Source: Hyphomicrobiales bacterium
Lineage (GTDB): Bacteria; Pseudomonadota; Alphaproteobacteria; Rhizobiales; Rhizobiaceae
Direction of reading: 5' to 3'
DNA: 64,000 bases
Assembly (NCBI GenBank): GCA_900472575.1
Contig: UCIV01000008.1
Coordinates: forward strand, 41,351 to 105,350
Shown here one piece after another: positions 26,649 through 39,345 of this stretch (positions are counted from its first letter, which is position 1; the number at the start of each line of letters is the position of its first letter). A model generated the notes under the pieces. It ran no database searches. It was not told the origin of the DNA and worked only from the letters and a program-made list of their open reading frames with translations. The translations under genes were made by a program, and so were the position numbers.

Positions 26649-28114
26649 GCGAGGCGGTCTCCGAGCAGGAACTGCAGGGCACGGTCGAGCCGGATATGCG
26701 GCACTGCGAGATTGAGGCTGCCCGGACGGCCCTCGAGTGCTGGAGGCCGAAAACGGACAAAATTGATGTCCGGCAGATCGGGGCTGTCGCTGTCCAGCGT
26801 ATTGAACATATGCGTCGGATCGGCCGGCAGGTCGCCGGGAAAAATCGCCGTCGTCTTCGTGCCGTCAAATCGCTCGCCATTGATCGTTTCGCCCGCCATC
26901 GGCGTGCCGACGATCACCGGAAGCATGTGATTGCCTTCCTTGATACTGGCTTCGCGTGTGGCGCGCACCGAGGCAATCGCCATAACCTCGAAACCGGCAC
27001 CCGACAAACCGATGCGCTGAATGGCGCGGTCCACCAGGCGACCGGTCAGTCGCTCAAGCCGGTCATGGCTCTCATGGTGCAGATGGTCTGCCTTGGTGGC
27101 GGCGATCAGAACCTTGTCGATCCGGCGTGTGACGAAGGATGAGAAGAAGCTGTTATGTCCCGGCCGGAAACAGCCGAGAACATCGCCAAGCGCCCGTTCG
27201 AGATCCTCAAGCGCTTCCGGACCGCGATTGATCGCCTGAAGCGCATCGACGAGCACGATCTGCCGGTCTAGCCGCGCAAAGTGATGCCGGAAGAAAGGTT
27301 TCACGACCACGGTCTTGTAAGCCTCGAAGCGGCGCTCCATCATTGCCCGCAATGAGCCCTTTATTGCAGGTGTCTCGGCAATGCCGGGCAACGGCGCGAA
27401 TGTCAGCGCCGGCGAGCCTTCGAGATCTCCGGGCATCAGGAAACGCCCCGGAGGCAGCGTCGACAAGGACCGCTCGTCGGACTTGCAGGCTTTGAGATAG
27501 GCGGAAAACACCTCGAAAAGACGCCGGGCCTTCATTTCGTCGGCTGGCGCGTCCATATCGATCGTTGTTGCAAGCTGCATCCAGTCCTGGGCGAGTTCCT
27601 TGCGGATGCCCGTCTGCGCCAACTCCGCAGTGGTATTGCTGAATTCGCGATAATCCTGCGCAAGAAGCGGCAGATCGAGGAGCCACTCGCCCGGATAATC
27701 GACGATATCAAGGGAAAGCCTGCCGGGCGAAAATAGGCGGTTCCAGCCGCTGGCGCTCTGATAGTCGATTATCAGCCGCAATTCGGAAATGGCGCGCGTC
27801 GAATCAGGCCATATGCGATCGCGAACGAGCGCCTGGATGTGATCTTCGTATTGAAACCGCGGAATGGCGTCGTCTGGCTGCTCTTCGAGCCGGATACCCG
27901 AAACCCGGCCGGAGCGAACCGCTTCCAACAGTGGCAAACGCCCCCCATTCAGCAAATTCTGCACGATCGACGAAATCAGCACCGTCTTGCCGGCGCGGGA
28001 AAGGCCGGTCACGCCGAGTCGTATCGTCGGGTTGACGAGCCCCGACGCGCGGTCGGCGATGTTGTCGAGGGCAATTCGAGCGTCGTCGGTAAAACTGGTC
28101 AGCGAAGGCGCCAA
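26645..28114 (-). CDS. ycjX: YcjX family P-loop GTPase-like protein
   Basis: 489-residue DUF463 nucleotide-binding protein. Walker A is GLSRAGKT (residues 37-44), and a DYPGEWLLDLPLL segment is the likely G3/Walker B region. Most alphaproteobacteria carry it directly before the YcjF-like gene, as here, with a four-base overlap. It begins at TTG 28114; no ATG is available near the family N-terminus and only a weak CGGGA site is seen. The cellular role is not established; it is linked to envelope stress in enterobacteria. Confidence 0.9.
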   Translation of the reverse strand: MAPSLTSFTDDARIALDNIADRASGLVNPTIRLGVTGLSRAGKTVLISSIVQNLLNGGRLPLLEAVRSGRVSGIRLEEQPDDAIPRFQYEDHIQALVRDRIWPDSTRAISELRLIIDYQSASGWNRLFSPGRLSLDIVDYPGEWLLDLPLLAQDYREFSNTTAELAQTGIRKELAQDWMQLATTIDMDAPADEMKARRLFEVFSAYLKACKSDERSLSTLPPGRFLMPGDLEGSPALTFAPLPGIAETPAIKGSLRAMMERRFEAYKTVVVKPFFRHHFARLDRQIVLVDALQAINRGPEALEDLERALGDVLGCFRPGHNSFFSSFVTRRIDKVLIAATKADHLHHESHDRLERLTGRLVDRAIQRIGLSGAGFEVMAIASVRATREASIKEGNHMLPVIVGTPMAGETINGERFDGTKTTAIFPGDLPADPTHMFNTLDSDSPDLPDINFVRFRPPALEGRPGSLNLAVPHIRLDRALQFLLGDRLA

Positions 28115-28181
28115 GGCGGGATCCCGAAAAAGTGTTTTCCCCTATATAGGCGTGGGATGCCGGCCCGCAATGTCGACCTGC

Positions 28182-28679
28182 TCAGATGCTGAGCAGGTTG
28201 GTCAGCGTCCAACCGCCGGAATCTGCCTGCGCGCCATAGTCGAGCACGGCAAGTCCCGCCGTCGGATATCCTCCCGGCATGGCGGCCCGCCGCTCTGCCT
28301 TGCCTATCAGTCCTTCCAGCAACAGGTCTATGCTCGGGTTGTGCCCGATCAGCATGACGGATCGGGCAGGGCGCTGCCCGGCAATGATCGTCGCATAAAG
28401 ATCCGGCGTGCCGTTATAGAGTTCGTCGACGAACGTGATCTCCAGCGTTTCCCGAACCGCCCTGCGCACGATTTCCGCAGTCTGCCGGCAGCGCTCGGCC
28501 GTCGAGCTGATAAGGCGATCCGGCACATATCCGAGGTCTGCCGCGCGATCGGCCACCATCTCAGCCTGTGCATAACCGCGTTCGTCGAGCACACGGTCGA
28601 AATCCCGTCCGCCCGGCACTGCCGAGGCCGCCTGAGCATGGCGCATCAGATAAATACGGAATGGTTCAGGTTCGATCAT
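28182..28679 (-). CDS. SixA-type histidine phosphatase
   Basis: 165-residue member of the histidine phosphatase (phosphoglycerate mutase-like) superfamily. The catalytic RHG-type motif is LMRHAQA (H14), the second histidine is in LIGHNPS, and STAERCRQTAE is the conserved phosphate-binding arginine region. SixA removes phosphate from histidine phosphotransfer domains, including PTSNtr and ArcB in enterobacteria. The frame is open to 28751, but the ATG at 28679 gives the family start. Divergent from dksA and tandem with ycjX. Confidence 0.88.
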   Translation of the reverse strand: MIEPEPFRIYLMRHAQAASAVPGGRDFDRVLDERGYAQAEMVADRAADLGYVPDRLISSTAERCRQTAEIVRRAVRETLEITFVDELYNGTPDLYATIIAGQRPARSVMLIGHNPSIDLLLEGLIGKAERRAAMPGGYPTAGLAVLDYGAQADSGGWTLTNLLSI

Positions 28680-28873
28680 CTTCGGCTCGCCAAAATGAAA
28701 CGCTGAGTAAAAGGCGTAACGTTGCTTTGGTCGATTGGTCAACCGGATCATGTGCCGCCGGTTGAGGTGTTTTGAAGCCGGCTACCCATGCGATTATGGG
28801 AAAAGCATAAAAATTAGTCACTTAGCCGAATTTTGTGACAAATTTAAAACTGCTGCAAATCTGGGCGAAAGGC

Positions 28874-28902
28874 TTGAATGAGGACTGGTTAATGGAGTAT
28901 AG
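28874..28902 (+). promoter_or_regulatory. Probable sigma70 promoter of dksA
   Basis: TTGAAT (28874-28879) and GTATAG (28897-28902) with a 17-base spacer resemble the rhizobial consensus CTTGAC-N17-CTATAT. The inferred transcription start is about 25 bases before the TTG start codon. An inverted repeat GTCAC-N13-GTGAC lies further upstream at 28817-28839. Confidence 0.4.
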
Positions 28903-28935
28903 GGGCCTCATGAGATGTTCTTCAGGAGAATCGCG

Positions 28936-29355
28936 TTGAGTGAGAAGATCGATCTTAGTAACTATGTGCTCTCGGAAAACGAAGAGTTCATGAATGCAAA
29001 TCAGAAGGCATACTTCAGGGCCAAACTGATCGCATGGAAGAATGACATCCTCAGAGAGGCGCGGGAAACGCTCGGGCACTTGGCTGAGGAGAGTGCAAAC
29101 CATCCGGACCTCGCAGATCGCGCTTCATCGGAAACGGACCGTGCAATCGAATTGCGCGCTCGTGACCGGCAGCGCAAGCTTATATCCAAGATCGATGCCG
29201 CCATGCAGCGTATCGATGATGGGACTTATGGCTATTGCGAAGAAACCGGCGAACCGATCGGCCTGAAGCGACTGGACGCCCGTCCCATCGCAACGTTGTC
29301 GATCGAGGCGCAGGAGCGTCACGAGCGACGTGAAAAGGTCTATCGCGACGAATAA
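28936..29355 (+). CDS. dksA: RNA polymerase-binding transcription factor DksA, cysteine-poor form
   Basis: 139-residue secondary-channel factor that acts with ppGpp in the stringent response. The coiled-coil tip retains the key acidic residues in HPDLADRASSE (equivalent to E. coli D71, D74, A76), so it should be active. Of the four zinc-finger cysteines only the first remains: C101 in GYCEETGEP, with T104, S122 and A125 in place of the others. The start is TTG 28936, matching the family N-terminus MSEKIDLSNY and preceded by CAGGAGA. In rhizobia DksA affects symbiosis (literature knowledge). Ends in a bidirectional terminator. Confidence 0.95.
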   Translation: MSEKIDLSNYVLSENEEFMNANQKAYFRAKLIAWKNDILREARETLGHLAEESANHPDLADRASSETDRAIELRARDRQRKLISKIDAAMQRIDDGTYGYCEETGEPIGLKRLDARPIATLSIEAQERHERREKVYRDE

Positions 29356-29380
29356 TGTTCGCCGGGTCAGTATAGAAAAC

Positions 29381-29411
29381 AAAAAAGGCACGTTTTGACG
29401 TGCCTTTTTTG
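29381..29411. terminator. Bidirectional intrinsic terminator after dksA
   Basis: GGCACGT (29387-29393) pairs with ACGTGCC (29398-29404) around a TTTG loop; six T follow and six A precede the stem, so it can stop transcripts from dksA and from the convergent FliO-like gene. Confidence 0.92.
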
Positions 29412-29438
29412 TTTGCATCTTACTGTTCGTGAGCGCCG

Positions 29439-30434
29439 TTACTTTTCGCGGCTGGCGGACATTTCACCGAATATGCGGGCAACCTCGCTTTGCAACGACG
29501 GCTCGTCCCGCGTGGCGTTACCGGGCGCAGCGACGACAGGCATGGCGATGGCCGAGCCTGCTGGCTGCGACGGGCGATTCGTCCGATTGGCGAGGGATGC
29601 TTCGCGCGCAGCCATGTTCTGCGCCATTTCCTCTTCAAGAATTTTCTCGAAATCGCTTCCGAGACCTGTGGGCTTCGCAACAGCAGCCGGGGCGGGCTGA
29701 GATATCGCCTGTACTGCAGGTGCCGAAGCGGTTGCTGGCGGATTGCGATCGATAAAGACGCGCTCGCGCTGACTGTCAAGAAAACGGGCGGCATCGTCGA
29801 GCGACGGCTGAGCGGACGCCTTTGGTTCCACGCGCGGCTCAGAAGGCAAATTGTCAATGCGAGCCGGATTGACGGTTGGAGTTGCCGCAACTGGCTCCAG
29901 GCGCTGCGCCGGAATGGTGTTTGCCGCGACAGTGGCGGCAGGTTGCGGCGGTGAGACTGCGCCTCGGTTTTCTCGCGAGGGAATATTGGTGTCACGCGCG
30001 TTGATCATTTCCACCCTTTGAGCGGAGGCCGGGACCGGTCGTCTTGCCGGCTCGGCTGCGGATGGTCTTGCAGTGGCGGACACAGGGGTGGCTGACAGTG
30101 GAGCAGGCTGCACTTCCTGTTCCGAAGGTTCGGCGCTTTGGCTTGAACTGACAATCCGGCTTTCGATGACCACGTCGGTCGGTCCACCGATCATGATCAG
30201 ATGTTCGACATCGTCACGTCTGACAAGAACCAGCCGACGTCGCGCATCGACGGCGGCTGCGTCGAGCACCTGCAATCGCGGTTGACGGTTGCGCCCGCCA
30301 CGCACGAAAGGCGATGGCCCGCGGCGTCCGCGCACTATCCACAGAATTCCGACGAGGCAGACAAGGGCCAAACCTACGCCAATGACCGCCACGAGGAGGT
30401 TGCGACCGTATTCGCCCCACAGTTCTGCGACCAT
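29439..30434 (-). CDS. FliO/MopB-like membrane protein with long disordered tail
   Basis: 331 residues. One membrane helix near residues 12-35 (NLLVAVIGVGLALVCLVGILW) is followed by a FliO-like beta domain: PRLQVLDAAAVDARRRLVLV and HLIMIGGPTDVVIES. The remaining 230 residues are Pro/Ala/Ser-rich and probably disordered, except a short acidic helix DFEKILEEEMAQNM. True FliO helps assemble the flagellar export gate, but no flagellar gene is nearby; this orphan is divergent from cckA, so it may have another role. Ribosome binding site AAGGAG supports the ATG at 30434. Confidence 0.8.
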   Translation of the reverse strand: MVAELWGEYGRNLLVAVIGVGLALVCLVGILWIVRGRRGPSPFVRGGRNRQPRLQVLDAAAVDARRRLVLVRRDDVEHLIMIGGPTDVVIESRIVSSSQSAEPSEQEVQPAPLSATPVSATARPSAAEPARRPVPASAQRVEMINARDTNIPSRENRGAVSPPQPAATVAANTIPAQRLEPVAATPTVNPARIDNLPSEPRVEPKASAQPSLDDAARFLDSQRERVFIDRNPPATASAPAVQAISQPAPAAVAKPTGLGSDFEKILEEEMAQNMAAREASLANRTNRPSQPAGSAIAMPVVAAPGNATRDEPSLQSEVARIFGEMSASREK

Positions 30435-30685
30435 TTATGTAACTCCTTATGCGATCTATGCTTCTGACACAGACGATTTTTTGCCCCGCGAGGCAAGTGT
30501 CGAGCCTGCCCGTCAACGCTAAAATGTGTCTCATTCGCATCTCACATAGGGCAGGGTGCTGCGCTGTCCCGCCTTTTGTGGCTTTCAGGAGCTTTTTGCT
30601 TCATCTTCAAATTGCTAAGAGAGAATCGCAAGCGCCACGGGGTGCATTTGTGACGCCGGTGCATGCATCGGAGCAAGAGGTATCG

Positions 30686-33295
30686 ATGACCAGTTCGCCG
30701 AAAGCCGGCAACGACGAAGCGCCATTGGTTGATCGCGGTAGCCGCGGTGGTACGGCTGTCAGGATCGTGCTTCTGGCGATGGTGCTTCTTGGGGTCGCCA
30801 TCGCGTTTATCGTGTTTCAGCGGGCACTGGATAACGAGGTCGTTCTCGGCATTCTGGGCATCCTGGCGATGGTGGGAATCTTCTTCATCGTTTCGTCACT
30901 GATCGGCCTTGTCGAGGTCATGCCGCAGTCGCGCTCCGATGAATTGGCCCGCAGCTTTCTGGCCAGTCATCCCGATGGAATTGTCGTGACCGATGCCAAG
31001 GGGCGGATTGTTTATGCCAACGCCGCCTATGGGCGGATGACTGGTGCTTCGGGCAGCCACAACGTCCAATCGCTGGAAACCCTGCTGTCGAAAACGCGCG
31101 AATCGACAGAAGCTCTCTACCGCCTGACGGCCGCCCTTCGCGAAGGGCGGGAGGGACACGAGGAATTTCGCTTGTTGCAGCCGCTCGGCCGGCTGACCGG
31201 CAACGGTTCGGATGCGCACTGGTATCGCCTCAAGGCCCGTCTGCTCGGCACGGGCGGTCGTAACGCGCTCGACATATGGGAAATAACCGACATCACCTCG
31301 GAGCGGGACGATCAGGAGCGCTTCTTCCGCGAATTGCAGAATGCGATCGACTATCTCGATCACGCGCCTGTAGGGTTCTTCTCTGCCGGCAGGAAGGGCG
31401 AGATCTTCTATCTGAACGCGACGCTTGCCGAGTGGCTTGGGCTGGACCTGACCAAGTTCACGCCGCAATCCATGAGGATTTCGGATCTGGTTGCAGGTGA
31501 GGGTATGGCTCTCATCCAATCCGTGCAGGCAGCGCCCGGGCTGAAGCGCACGGAAACACTGGAACTCGACCTTCGCCGCGCAAACGGTCAGAGTCTTCCG
31601 GCGAAACTGGTTCACAATGTCAGCGCCATGCGCGATGGAGCGCCGGGCGAAAGCCGCACTGTCGTTCTGATGCGGGCGAAAGGCACGGAAACCGACCAGT
31701 CCGCCTCCGCTATGCGATTTACCCGGTTTTTCAACAATACGCCGATGGCGATCGCCTCGGTGGACGGGAATGGCAAGATACTGCGCATCAATGCGCCGTT
31801 CCTGAGGCTTTTCGCCGGCGTCGTGTCTCGTGACGACGTTGATGCCGGTGCCGCAGAACTGGAGCGCATTGTCCACGAGAGCGCCCGGGAAACATTGATG
31901 GAGGCACTTGCCGCTGCCAAGGACAGGCAGGGCGATATCTTGCCGCTCGAATCGCGGCATCCGGGTGACGAAAACCGCTATGTGCGCTTTTACGTCAATG
32001 CGGTGATCGACGAAAGCGACGAGGCGCCCGAGGAAGTGGCGATCGTCTATGCTGTCGAGACGACCGAGCAGAAGGCGCTCGAAACGCAGATGGCGCAGAC
32101 ACAGAAGCTGAATGCGGTCGGCACGCTGGCGGGTGGTATCGCGCACGATTTCAACAATGTGCTGACGGCGATCCTGCTGTCTTCCGATCACCTCCTGTTG
32201 CAGGCGCGGCCTTCCGATGCCAGCTTTGCCGATCTGATGGAGATCAAGCGGAACGCCAACAGGGCGGCCGTACTGGTGCGCCAGCTGCTGGCCTTCTCGC
32301 GCAAGCAGACGATGCGCCCGGCTGTGCTCAACCTGACCGATGTGGTGGGCGACCTACGCATGCTGGTTGATCGCCTGATTTCCGGCACCAATGTCAAACT
32401 GGAGGTCGACTATGGTCGGGATCTCTGGCCGGTGCGCACGGACCTTTCGCAATTCGAGCAGGTGCTGATCAATCTCTGCGTCAACGCGCGCGATGCGATG
32501 CCCAGCGGCGGCACCATTCTGATCAAAACTCGCAACGTGACGGCCAGCGATGCCGCAAGCTTCCAGCAGGCTGATCTGCCGTCCGAAGATTTCGTCATGA
32601 TCGAAGTCTCCGACAGCGGTACGGGTATTGCGCCGGAAATCATGGACAAGATCTTCGAACCGTTCTTCACCACCAAGGAAGTGGGCAAGGGAACGGGCCT
32701 CGGCCTGGCGATGGTCTATGGCATCGTCAAGCAATCTGGTGGCTATATCTATCCGGAATCGGAGATGGGCAAGGGAACGAGCTTCCGTATGTTCCTGCCA
32801 CGCCATATCCCTGAGGTTCAGCAGGTCTCTCATGCGCCGGCCGCTATCGCAGGGGTGACTGATAATGTTGTGAAGGCCGAGACGGCCGCAGCAGCCACCG
32901 CCGAGCATGTGGATTTGACGGGAAAATCTGCAGTCGTTCTTCTTGTCGAAGATGAAGAAGCCGTCCGTCGCGGCGGCAAGCGCATGCTGGAGACACGTGG
33001 CTACACTGTCCACGAGGCCGGCTCAGGCACTGAAGCGCTCGACATCATGGAAGAGCTTGAAGGCAAGGTGGATATCGTGGTGTCCGACGTCGTGATGCCC
33101 GAGATGGACGGCCCGACGCTGCTCGGCGAATTGCGCAAGACCTATCCCGACCTGAAGTTCATCTTCGTATCTGGATATGCGGAAGACGCCTTTGCCCGCA
33201 ACCTGCCAGCGGATGCGAAATTCGGCTTTCTGCCGAAGCCGTTTTCGCTCAAGCAACTGGCTGTCGCCGTGCGCGAGATGCTTGATTCGGAATAG
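30686..33295 (+). CDS. cckA: Cell-cycle hybrid histidine kinase CckA
   Basis: 869 residues. Two membrane helices (about 24-46 and 51-76) are followed by three PAS domains (starting near [26 protein letters not shown] and [13 protein letters not shown]), a HisKA domain with phospho-accepting H487 in [11 protein letters not shown], a GHKL ATPase domain ([26 protein letters not shown]) and a C-terminal receiver with D801 in [12 protein letters not shown]. This is the CckA architecture; CckA feeds phosphate through ChpT to CtrA and CpdR. The ATG at 30686 has AAGAGG five bases upstream; longer frames add an implausible N-terminus. Followed at 240 bases by recA. Confidence 0.94.
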   Translation: MTSSPKAGNDEAPLVDRGSRGGTAVRIVLLAMVLLGVAIAFIVFQRALDNEVVLGILGILAMVGIFFIVSSLIGLVEVMPQSRSDELARSFLASHPDGIVVTDAKGRIVYANAAYGRMTGASGSHNVQSLETLLSKTRESTEALYRLTAALREGREGHEEFRLLQPLGRLTGNGSDAHWYRLKARLLGTGGRNALDIWEITDITSERDDQERFFRELQNAIDYLDHAPVGFFSAGRKGEIFYLNATLAEWLGLDLTKFTPQSMRISDLVAGEGMALIQSVQAAPGLKRTETLELDLRRANGQSLPAKLVHNVSAMRDGAPGESRTVVLMRAKGTETDQSASAMRFTRFFNNTPMAIASVDGNGKILRINAPFLRLFAGVVSRDDVDAGAAELERIVHESARETLMEALAAAKDRQGDILPLESRHPGDENRYVRFYVNAVIDESDEAPEEVAIVYAVETTEQKALETQMAQTQKLNAVGTLAGGIAHDFNNVLTAILLSSDHLLLQARPSDASFADLMEIKRNANRAAVLVRQLLAFSRKQTMRPAVLNLTDVVGDLRMLVDRLISGTNVKLEVDYGRDLWPVRTDLSQFEQVLINLCVNARDAMPSGGTILIKTRNVTASDAASFQQADLPSEDFVMIEVSDSGTGIAPEIMDKIFEPFFTTKEVGKGTGLGLAMVYGIVKQSGGYIYPESEMGKGTSFRMFLPRHIPEVQQVSHAPAAIAGVTDNVVKAETAAAATAEHVDLTGKSAVVLLVEDEEAVRRGGKRMLETRGYTVHEAGSGTEALDIMEELEGKVDIVVSDVVMPEMDGPTLLGELRKTYPDLKFIFVSGYAEDAFARNLPADAKFGFLPKPFSLKQLAVAVREMLDSE

Positions 33296-33389
33296 TCCCC
33301 AACGGCCTTTCCGAGAGCGGATCGACCTTGGCATCCGGTTGCCGAAGCTGTTGATTCCAATCGATCTTTCCACAGCCGGAAGATGGCGT

Positions 33390-33404
33390 GAACATTAGCG
33401 GAAC
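33390..33404. promoter_or_regulatory. LexA (SOS) box of recA
   Basis: GAACATTAGCGGAAC is an exact GAAC-N7-GAAC, the LexA operator of alphaproteobacteria. It lies about 130 bases before the recA start codon. A weaker lookalike (GAAC-N7-GTAC) occurs near 33459-33473. Confidence 0.85.
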
Positions 33405-33532
33405 AAAGGTGAAATAATGTTTTCGTTGCAGGCACTTGGGCGGGGCTTGCAAAATAAGAACAAAATGAGTACGAATATCCCATCGGCTGCTTCATTGCTT
33501 GCGCGGCGGCAATAACCTAAAGGTGGGATCTC

Positions 33533-34621
33533 ATGGCACAGAACACATTGCGGCTCGTAGAGGAAAAAGGCGTGGACAAGAGTAAGGCGCTCGAAGCAGC
33601 ACTCTCGCAGATTGAACGATCCTTCGGCAAAGGCTCGATCATGAAGCTCGGTTCGAACGACAGTATCGTCGAGATCGAGACGGTTTCTACCGGCTCTCTC
33701 AGCCTCGATATTGCGCTCGGCATTGGCGGTCTCCCCAAGGGCCGTATCATCGAAATTTACGGCCCGGAAAGTTCGGGTAAGACGACACTCGCGCTGCAGA
33801 CGATTGCAGAAGCCCAGAAGAAGGGCGGCATCTGCGCCTTCGTCGATGCTGAACACGCGCTTGATCCGGTCTATGCCCGCAAGCTCGGTGTCGACCTGCA
33901 GAACCTCCTGATCTCGCAGCCGGACACCGGTGAGCAGGCTTTGGAAATCACCGACACACTGGTCCGTTCCGGCGCTGTCGATGTTCTGGTCGTCGACTCG
34001 GTTGCTGCGCTGACGCCGCGCGCCGAAATCGAAGGCGAGATGGGGGACAGCCTGCCGGGTCTTCAGGCTCGTCTGATGAGCCAGGCGCTGCGCAAGCTGA
34101 CCGCGTCGATCTCCAAGTCGAACACGATGGTGATCTTCATCAACCAGATCCGCATGAAGATCGGCGTGATGTTTGGTTCGCCGGAAACGACGACCGGCGG
34201 TAACGCCCTGAAATTCTACGCCTCGGTTCGTCTCGATATCCGTCGTATCGGCCAGGTGAAGGAGCGCGAGGAAGTCGTGGGCAACCAGACCCGCGTCAAG
34301 GTCGTCAAGAACAAGATGGCGCCTCCCTTCAAGCAGGTCGAGTTCGACATCATGTATGGCGAAGGTGTTTCGAAGACCGGCGAACTTGTCGATCTTGGAG
34401 TCAAGGCCGGTATTGTCGAGAAGTCGGGCGCCTGGTTCTCCTATAACAGCCAGCGTCTCGGCCAGGGGCGCGAAAACGCCAAGACATTCCTGCGCGAAAA
34501 TCCGGAACTTGCGCGCGAGATCGAAACTTCGCTGCGCCAGAATGCCGGCCTGATCGCAGATCGTTTCCTGCAGAACGGTGGTCCGGACGCCAATGACGGT
34601 GACGGATCCGCCGACGACTGA
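33533..34621 (+). CDS. recA: Recombinase RecA
   Basis: Central protein of homologous recombination and the co-protease that triggers LexA cleavage. 362 residues, near-identical in core to known rhizobial RecA: Walker [19 protein letters not shown], Walker [12 protein letters not shown]2-loop region [14 protein letters not shown], and an acidic C-terminus ([11 protein letters not shown]) typical of RecA. The ATG at 33533 follows AAAGGTGGG. Controlled by the LexA box upstream and closed by a strong terminator. Confidence 0.99.
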   Translation: MAQNTLRLVEEKGVDKSKALEAALSQIERSFGKGSIMKLGSNDSIVEIETVSTGSLSLDIALGIGGLPKGRIIEIYGPESSGKTTLALQTIAEAQKKGGICAFVDAEHALDPVYARKLGVDLQNLLISQPDTGEQALEITDTLVRSGAVDVLVVDSVAALTPRAEIEGEMGDSLPGLQARLMSQALRKLTASISKSNTMVIFINQIRMKIGVMFGSPETTTGGNALKFYASVRLDIRRIGQVKEREEVVGNQTRVKVVKNKMAPPFKQVEFDIMYGEGVSKTGELVDLGVKAGIVEKSGAWFSYNSQRLGQGRENAKTFLRENPELAREIETSLRQNAGLIADRFLQNGGPDANDGDGSADD

Positions 34622-34688
34622 TTTGATTGGGTGAGGGGCATTCCGCCGCAGGCAGGACACCTCTTCTGTTTACCTGATGTCACTTTTT

Positions 34689-34724
34689 ACCGGCCGCCAT
34701 CGCAAGATGTGCGGCCGGTTTTCT
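34689..34724 (+). terminator. Intrinsic terminator after recA
   Basis: ACCGGCCGC (34689-34697) pairs with GCGGCCGGT (34711-34719) and is followed by TTTTC. It separates recA from alaS. Confidence 0.8.
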
Positions 34725-34811
34725 GTTCGGCTGGACAGTCGCTTATGTGGACGATACAAGCCTTTTGACTTCAAATACTGGTACCGCATCGGCGGTTGAA
34801 AAGGGCGTAGC

Positions 34812-37466
<2,655 letters not shown>

Positions 37467-37480
37467 TTGAAACAAACGAC

Positions 37481-37503
37481 CGGGCGGCTTCTGGCCGCCC
37501 GTC
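37481..37503 (+). terminator. Hairpin between alaS and ttcA
   Basis: GGGCGGC (37482-37488) pairs with GCCGCCC (37494-37500) but only GTCTT follows, so it is at best a partial terminator. The ttcA ribosome binding site lies directly after it. Confidence 0.5.
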
Positions 37504-37519
37504 TTGCATGAGGTTTGCC

Positions 37520-38386
37520 ATGGGATTGAACGCTGTCATCGAAGACGAGATGGACGAGGCCGTAACCGGTCTTGCGCCTGCATTGTTTCGCGATGCGCCG
37601 AACTCGGTTTCGTTCAACAAGCTGCGTAAGCGCTTGCTGCGCCAGGTTCGCCAGGCATTCGAAGATTTTGGCATGCTGAAGGATCAGCAACGCTGGCTGG
37701 TTGGCTTGTCCGGCGGCAAGGACAGTTATGCGCTGCTCGCCGTTCTGCTCGATCTGCAGTGGCGTGGACTGTTGCCGGTCGAACTGATCGCCTGCAATCT
37801 CGATCAGGGACAGCCGAATTTTCCCAAACACATTCTGCCGGATTATCTGACCTCGATCGGTGTGAAACATCGCATCGAATATCGCGATACCTATTCGATC
37901 GTGAAGGAAAAGGTGCCTTCGGGCGCCACCTATTGCTCGCTCTGTTCCAGGCTGCGCCGCGGCAATCTCTACCGCGTGGCGAGGGAGGAGGGCTGTCAGG
38001 CTCTGGTCCTTGGTCATCACCGCGAGGACATTCTTGAAACCTTTTTCATGAACTTCTTTCACGGTGGCCGTCTTGCCGGCATGCCGGCCAAGCTTTTGAA
38101 CGACGAGGGTGACCTTATGGTGCTGCGGCCTCTGGCCTATTGCGCCGAGGACGATCTGGCGAAGTTTTCAGCGGCGATGCTGTTCCCGATCATCCCCTGC
38201 GACCTTTGCGGCTCGCAGGATGGCTTGCAGCGCAATGCGATGAAGCAGATGCTTGCCGATATCGAGACGCGCATGCCGGGCCGCAAGGACACGATGCTGC
38301 GTGCGCTCGCGCATGTGAACCCGTCCCATCTTCTTGACCCTAAACTCTTTGACTTTACCGGCCTGTCGGCCTCGGCCGGCGACTGA
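37520..38386 (+). CDS. ttcA: tRNA 2-thiocytidine biosynthesis protein TtcA
   Basis: 288-residue PP-loop ATPase that thiolates cytidine-32 of certain tRNAs using a [4Fe-4S] cluster. PP-loop SGGKDS is in [14 protein letters not shown], and the cysteine pairs CSLC and CDLC are intact. [13 protein letters not shown] is the conserved ATP-site region. An ATG at 37508 is in frame, but the ATG at 37520 has GAGG six bases upstream, so the shorter product is preferred. Downstream is an inositol-phosphatase family gene in the same direction, 33 bases away. Confidence 0.94.
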   Translation: MGLNAVIEDEMDEAVTGLAPALFRDAPNSVSFNKLRKRLLRQVRQAFEDFGMLKDQQRWLVGLSGGKDSYALLAVLLDLQWRGLLPVELIACNLDQGQPNFPKHILPDYLTSIGVKHRIEYRDTYSIVKEKVPSGATYCSLCSRLRRGNLYRVAREEGCQALVLGHHREDILETFFMNFFHGGRLAGMPAKLLNDEGDLMVLRPLAYCAEDDLAKFSAAMLFPIIPCDLCGSQDGLQRNAMKQMLADIETRMPGRKDTMLRALAHVNPSHLLDPKLFDFTGLSASAGD

Positions 38387-38419
38387 TCTTGCCATCTTAA
38401 AACGCAGATTGGATTTCAA

Positions 38420-39241
38420 ATGACTTTGCCGCTCGACGTCCTGAAGCTTGCCGACCTCCTGAAAGCTGCCGCCAAGGCCGAAATATTGCCTCGTTTTCGT
38501 CGTCTGGGCGGCGATGACATCCGCTCCAAGAGCGAGCCGTCGGATCTGGTGACGGAGGCGGACGAAGCGGCAGAACGCATGATCCGGCGGGAGATCGACA
38601 ATGTGGTGCCGGGCGCACTTTTCGTCGGCGAAGAATCCGTTGCGGCAGATCCGTCTCTGCTCGGCAAACTGGCCGATGCGGAACTGGCCGTCGTCGTGGA
38701 TCCGATCGACGGAACCTTCAATTTCGCCTCCGGCATTCCCGCCTTCGGCGTCATGGCGGCAGTCGTCTACAAGGGCGAAACGGTGGCCGGCATCATCTAC
38801 GATCCGATGGGTGATGACTGGGTCATGGCGGAGAAAGGTGCCGGTGCATTCCTTCGTCGCCCGGATGGAGAGGCGGTAAAACTGGCCGTCGCAGCCCCCC
38901 AGCCCCTCGGCGACATGATCGGGATGGCTTCGGCAGGCTATTTCTTCGGTCACGAGCGTGAGAAGATCCTGGCCAATCTCGCCAAGGTTCGGCTTTTCGC
39001 CAGCTATCGCTGTGCAGCCCATGAATACCGCACCTTTGCGGGCGGTCATGTCCAGTTCGCGATCTATAACAAGTTGATGCCGTGGGATCATCTTGCAGGG
39101 ACATTGATCGGCACGGAGGCGGGCGGTTACATCCGCAGGCTGGATGGCTCCGCCTATCTCCCCCATCATGTCGACGGCGGCCTGCTGCTTGCGACCGACG
39201 AAGAGAGCTGGAAGCTCCTTAGCCACGAAATCTTCGGCTAG
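38420..39241 (+). CDS. Inositol monophosphatase family protein
   Basis: 273-residue Mg-dependent, Li-sensitive-type phosphatase. Metal-site motifs are present: VTEADEAAER, GEES, DPIDGTFNF and the C-terminal WDHLAG(T)LIGTEAGG. The family covers inositol-1-phosphatase, fructose-1,6-bisphosphatase-like, histidinol-phosphatase and PAP phosphatase (CysQ) activities; sequence alone does not settle which. Probably cotranscribed with ttcA and closed by a bidirectional terminator. Confidence 0.88.
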   Translation: MTLPLDVLKLADLLKAAAKAEILPRFRRLGGDDIRSKSEPSDLVTEADEAAERMIRREIDNVVPGALFVGEESVAADPSLLGKLADAELAVVVDPIDGTFNFASGIPAFGVMAAVVYKGETVAGIIYDPMGDDWVMAEKGAGAFLRRPDGEAVKLAVAAPQPLGDMIGMASAGYFFGHEREKILANLAKVRLFASYRCAAHEYRTFAGGHVQFAIYNKLMPWDHLAGTLIGTEAGGYIRRLDGSAYLPHHVDGGLLLATDEESWKLLSHEIFG

Positions 39242-39297
39242 TAAGCTGCAGGTGCGGCAAACCACTTTCCTGTCGCTGGCGGTGATCCGCTGCCATG

Positions 39298-39326
39298 AAA
39301 AAAGCCCGGTCATGCCGGGCTTTTTT
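39298..39326. terminator. Bidirectional intrinsic terminator
   Basis: GCCCGG (39304-39309) pairs with CCGGGC (39315-39320); six T follow and a run of A precedes, so it serves the phosphatase gene and the convergent hspQ. Confidence 0.88.
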
Positions 39327-39345
39327 CGTTCGGGCTGTAGACGGC

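Noticed and set aside
30896..32191. Open frame of 431 codons on the minus strand
   Set aside because: Antisense to cckA, no ribosome binding site, no recognisable domain.
33459..33473. Second SOS box before recA
   Set aside because: GAAC-N7-GTAC deviates in the second half-site; the exact box at 33390 is sufficient.
33395..34660. Open frame of 421 codons on the minus strand
   Set aside because: Antisense to recA, which is certain.
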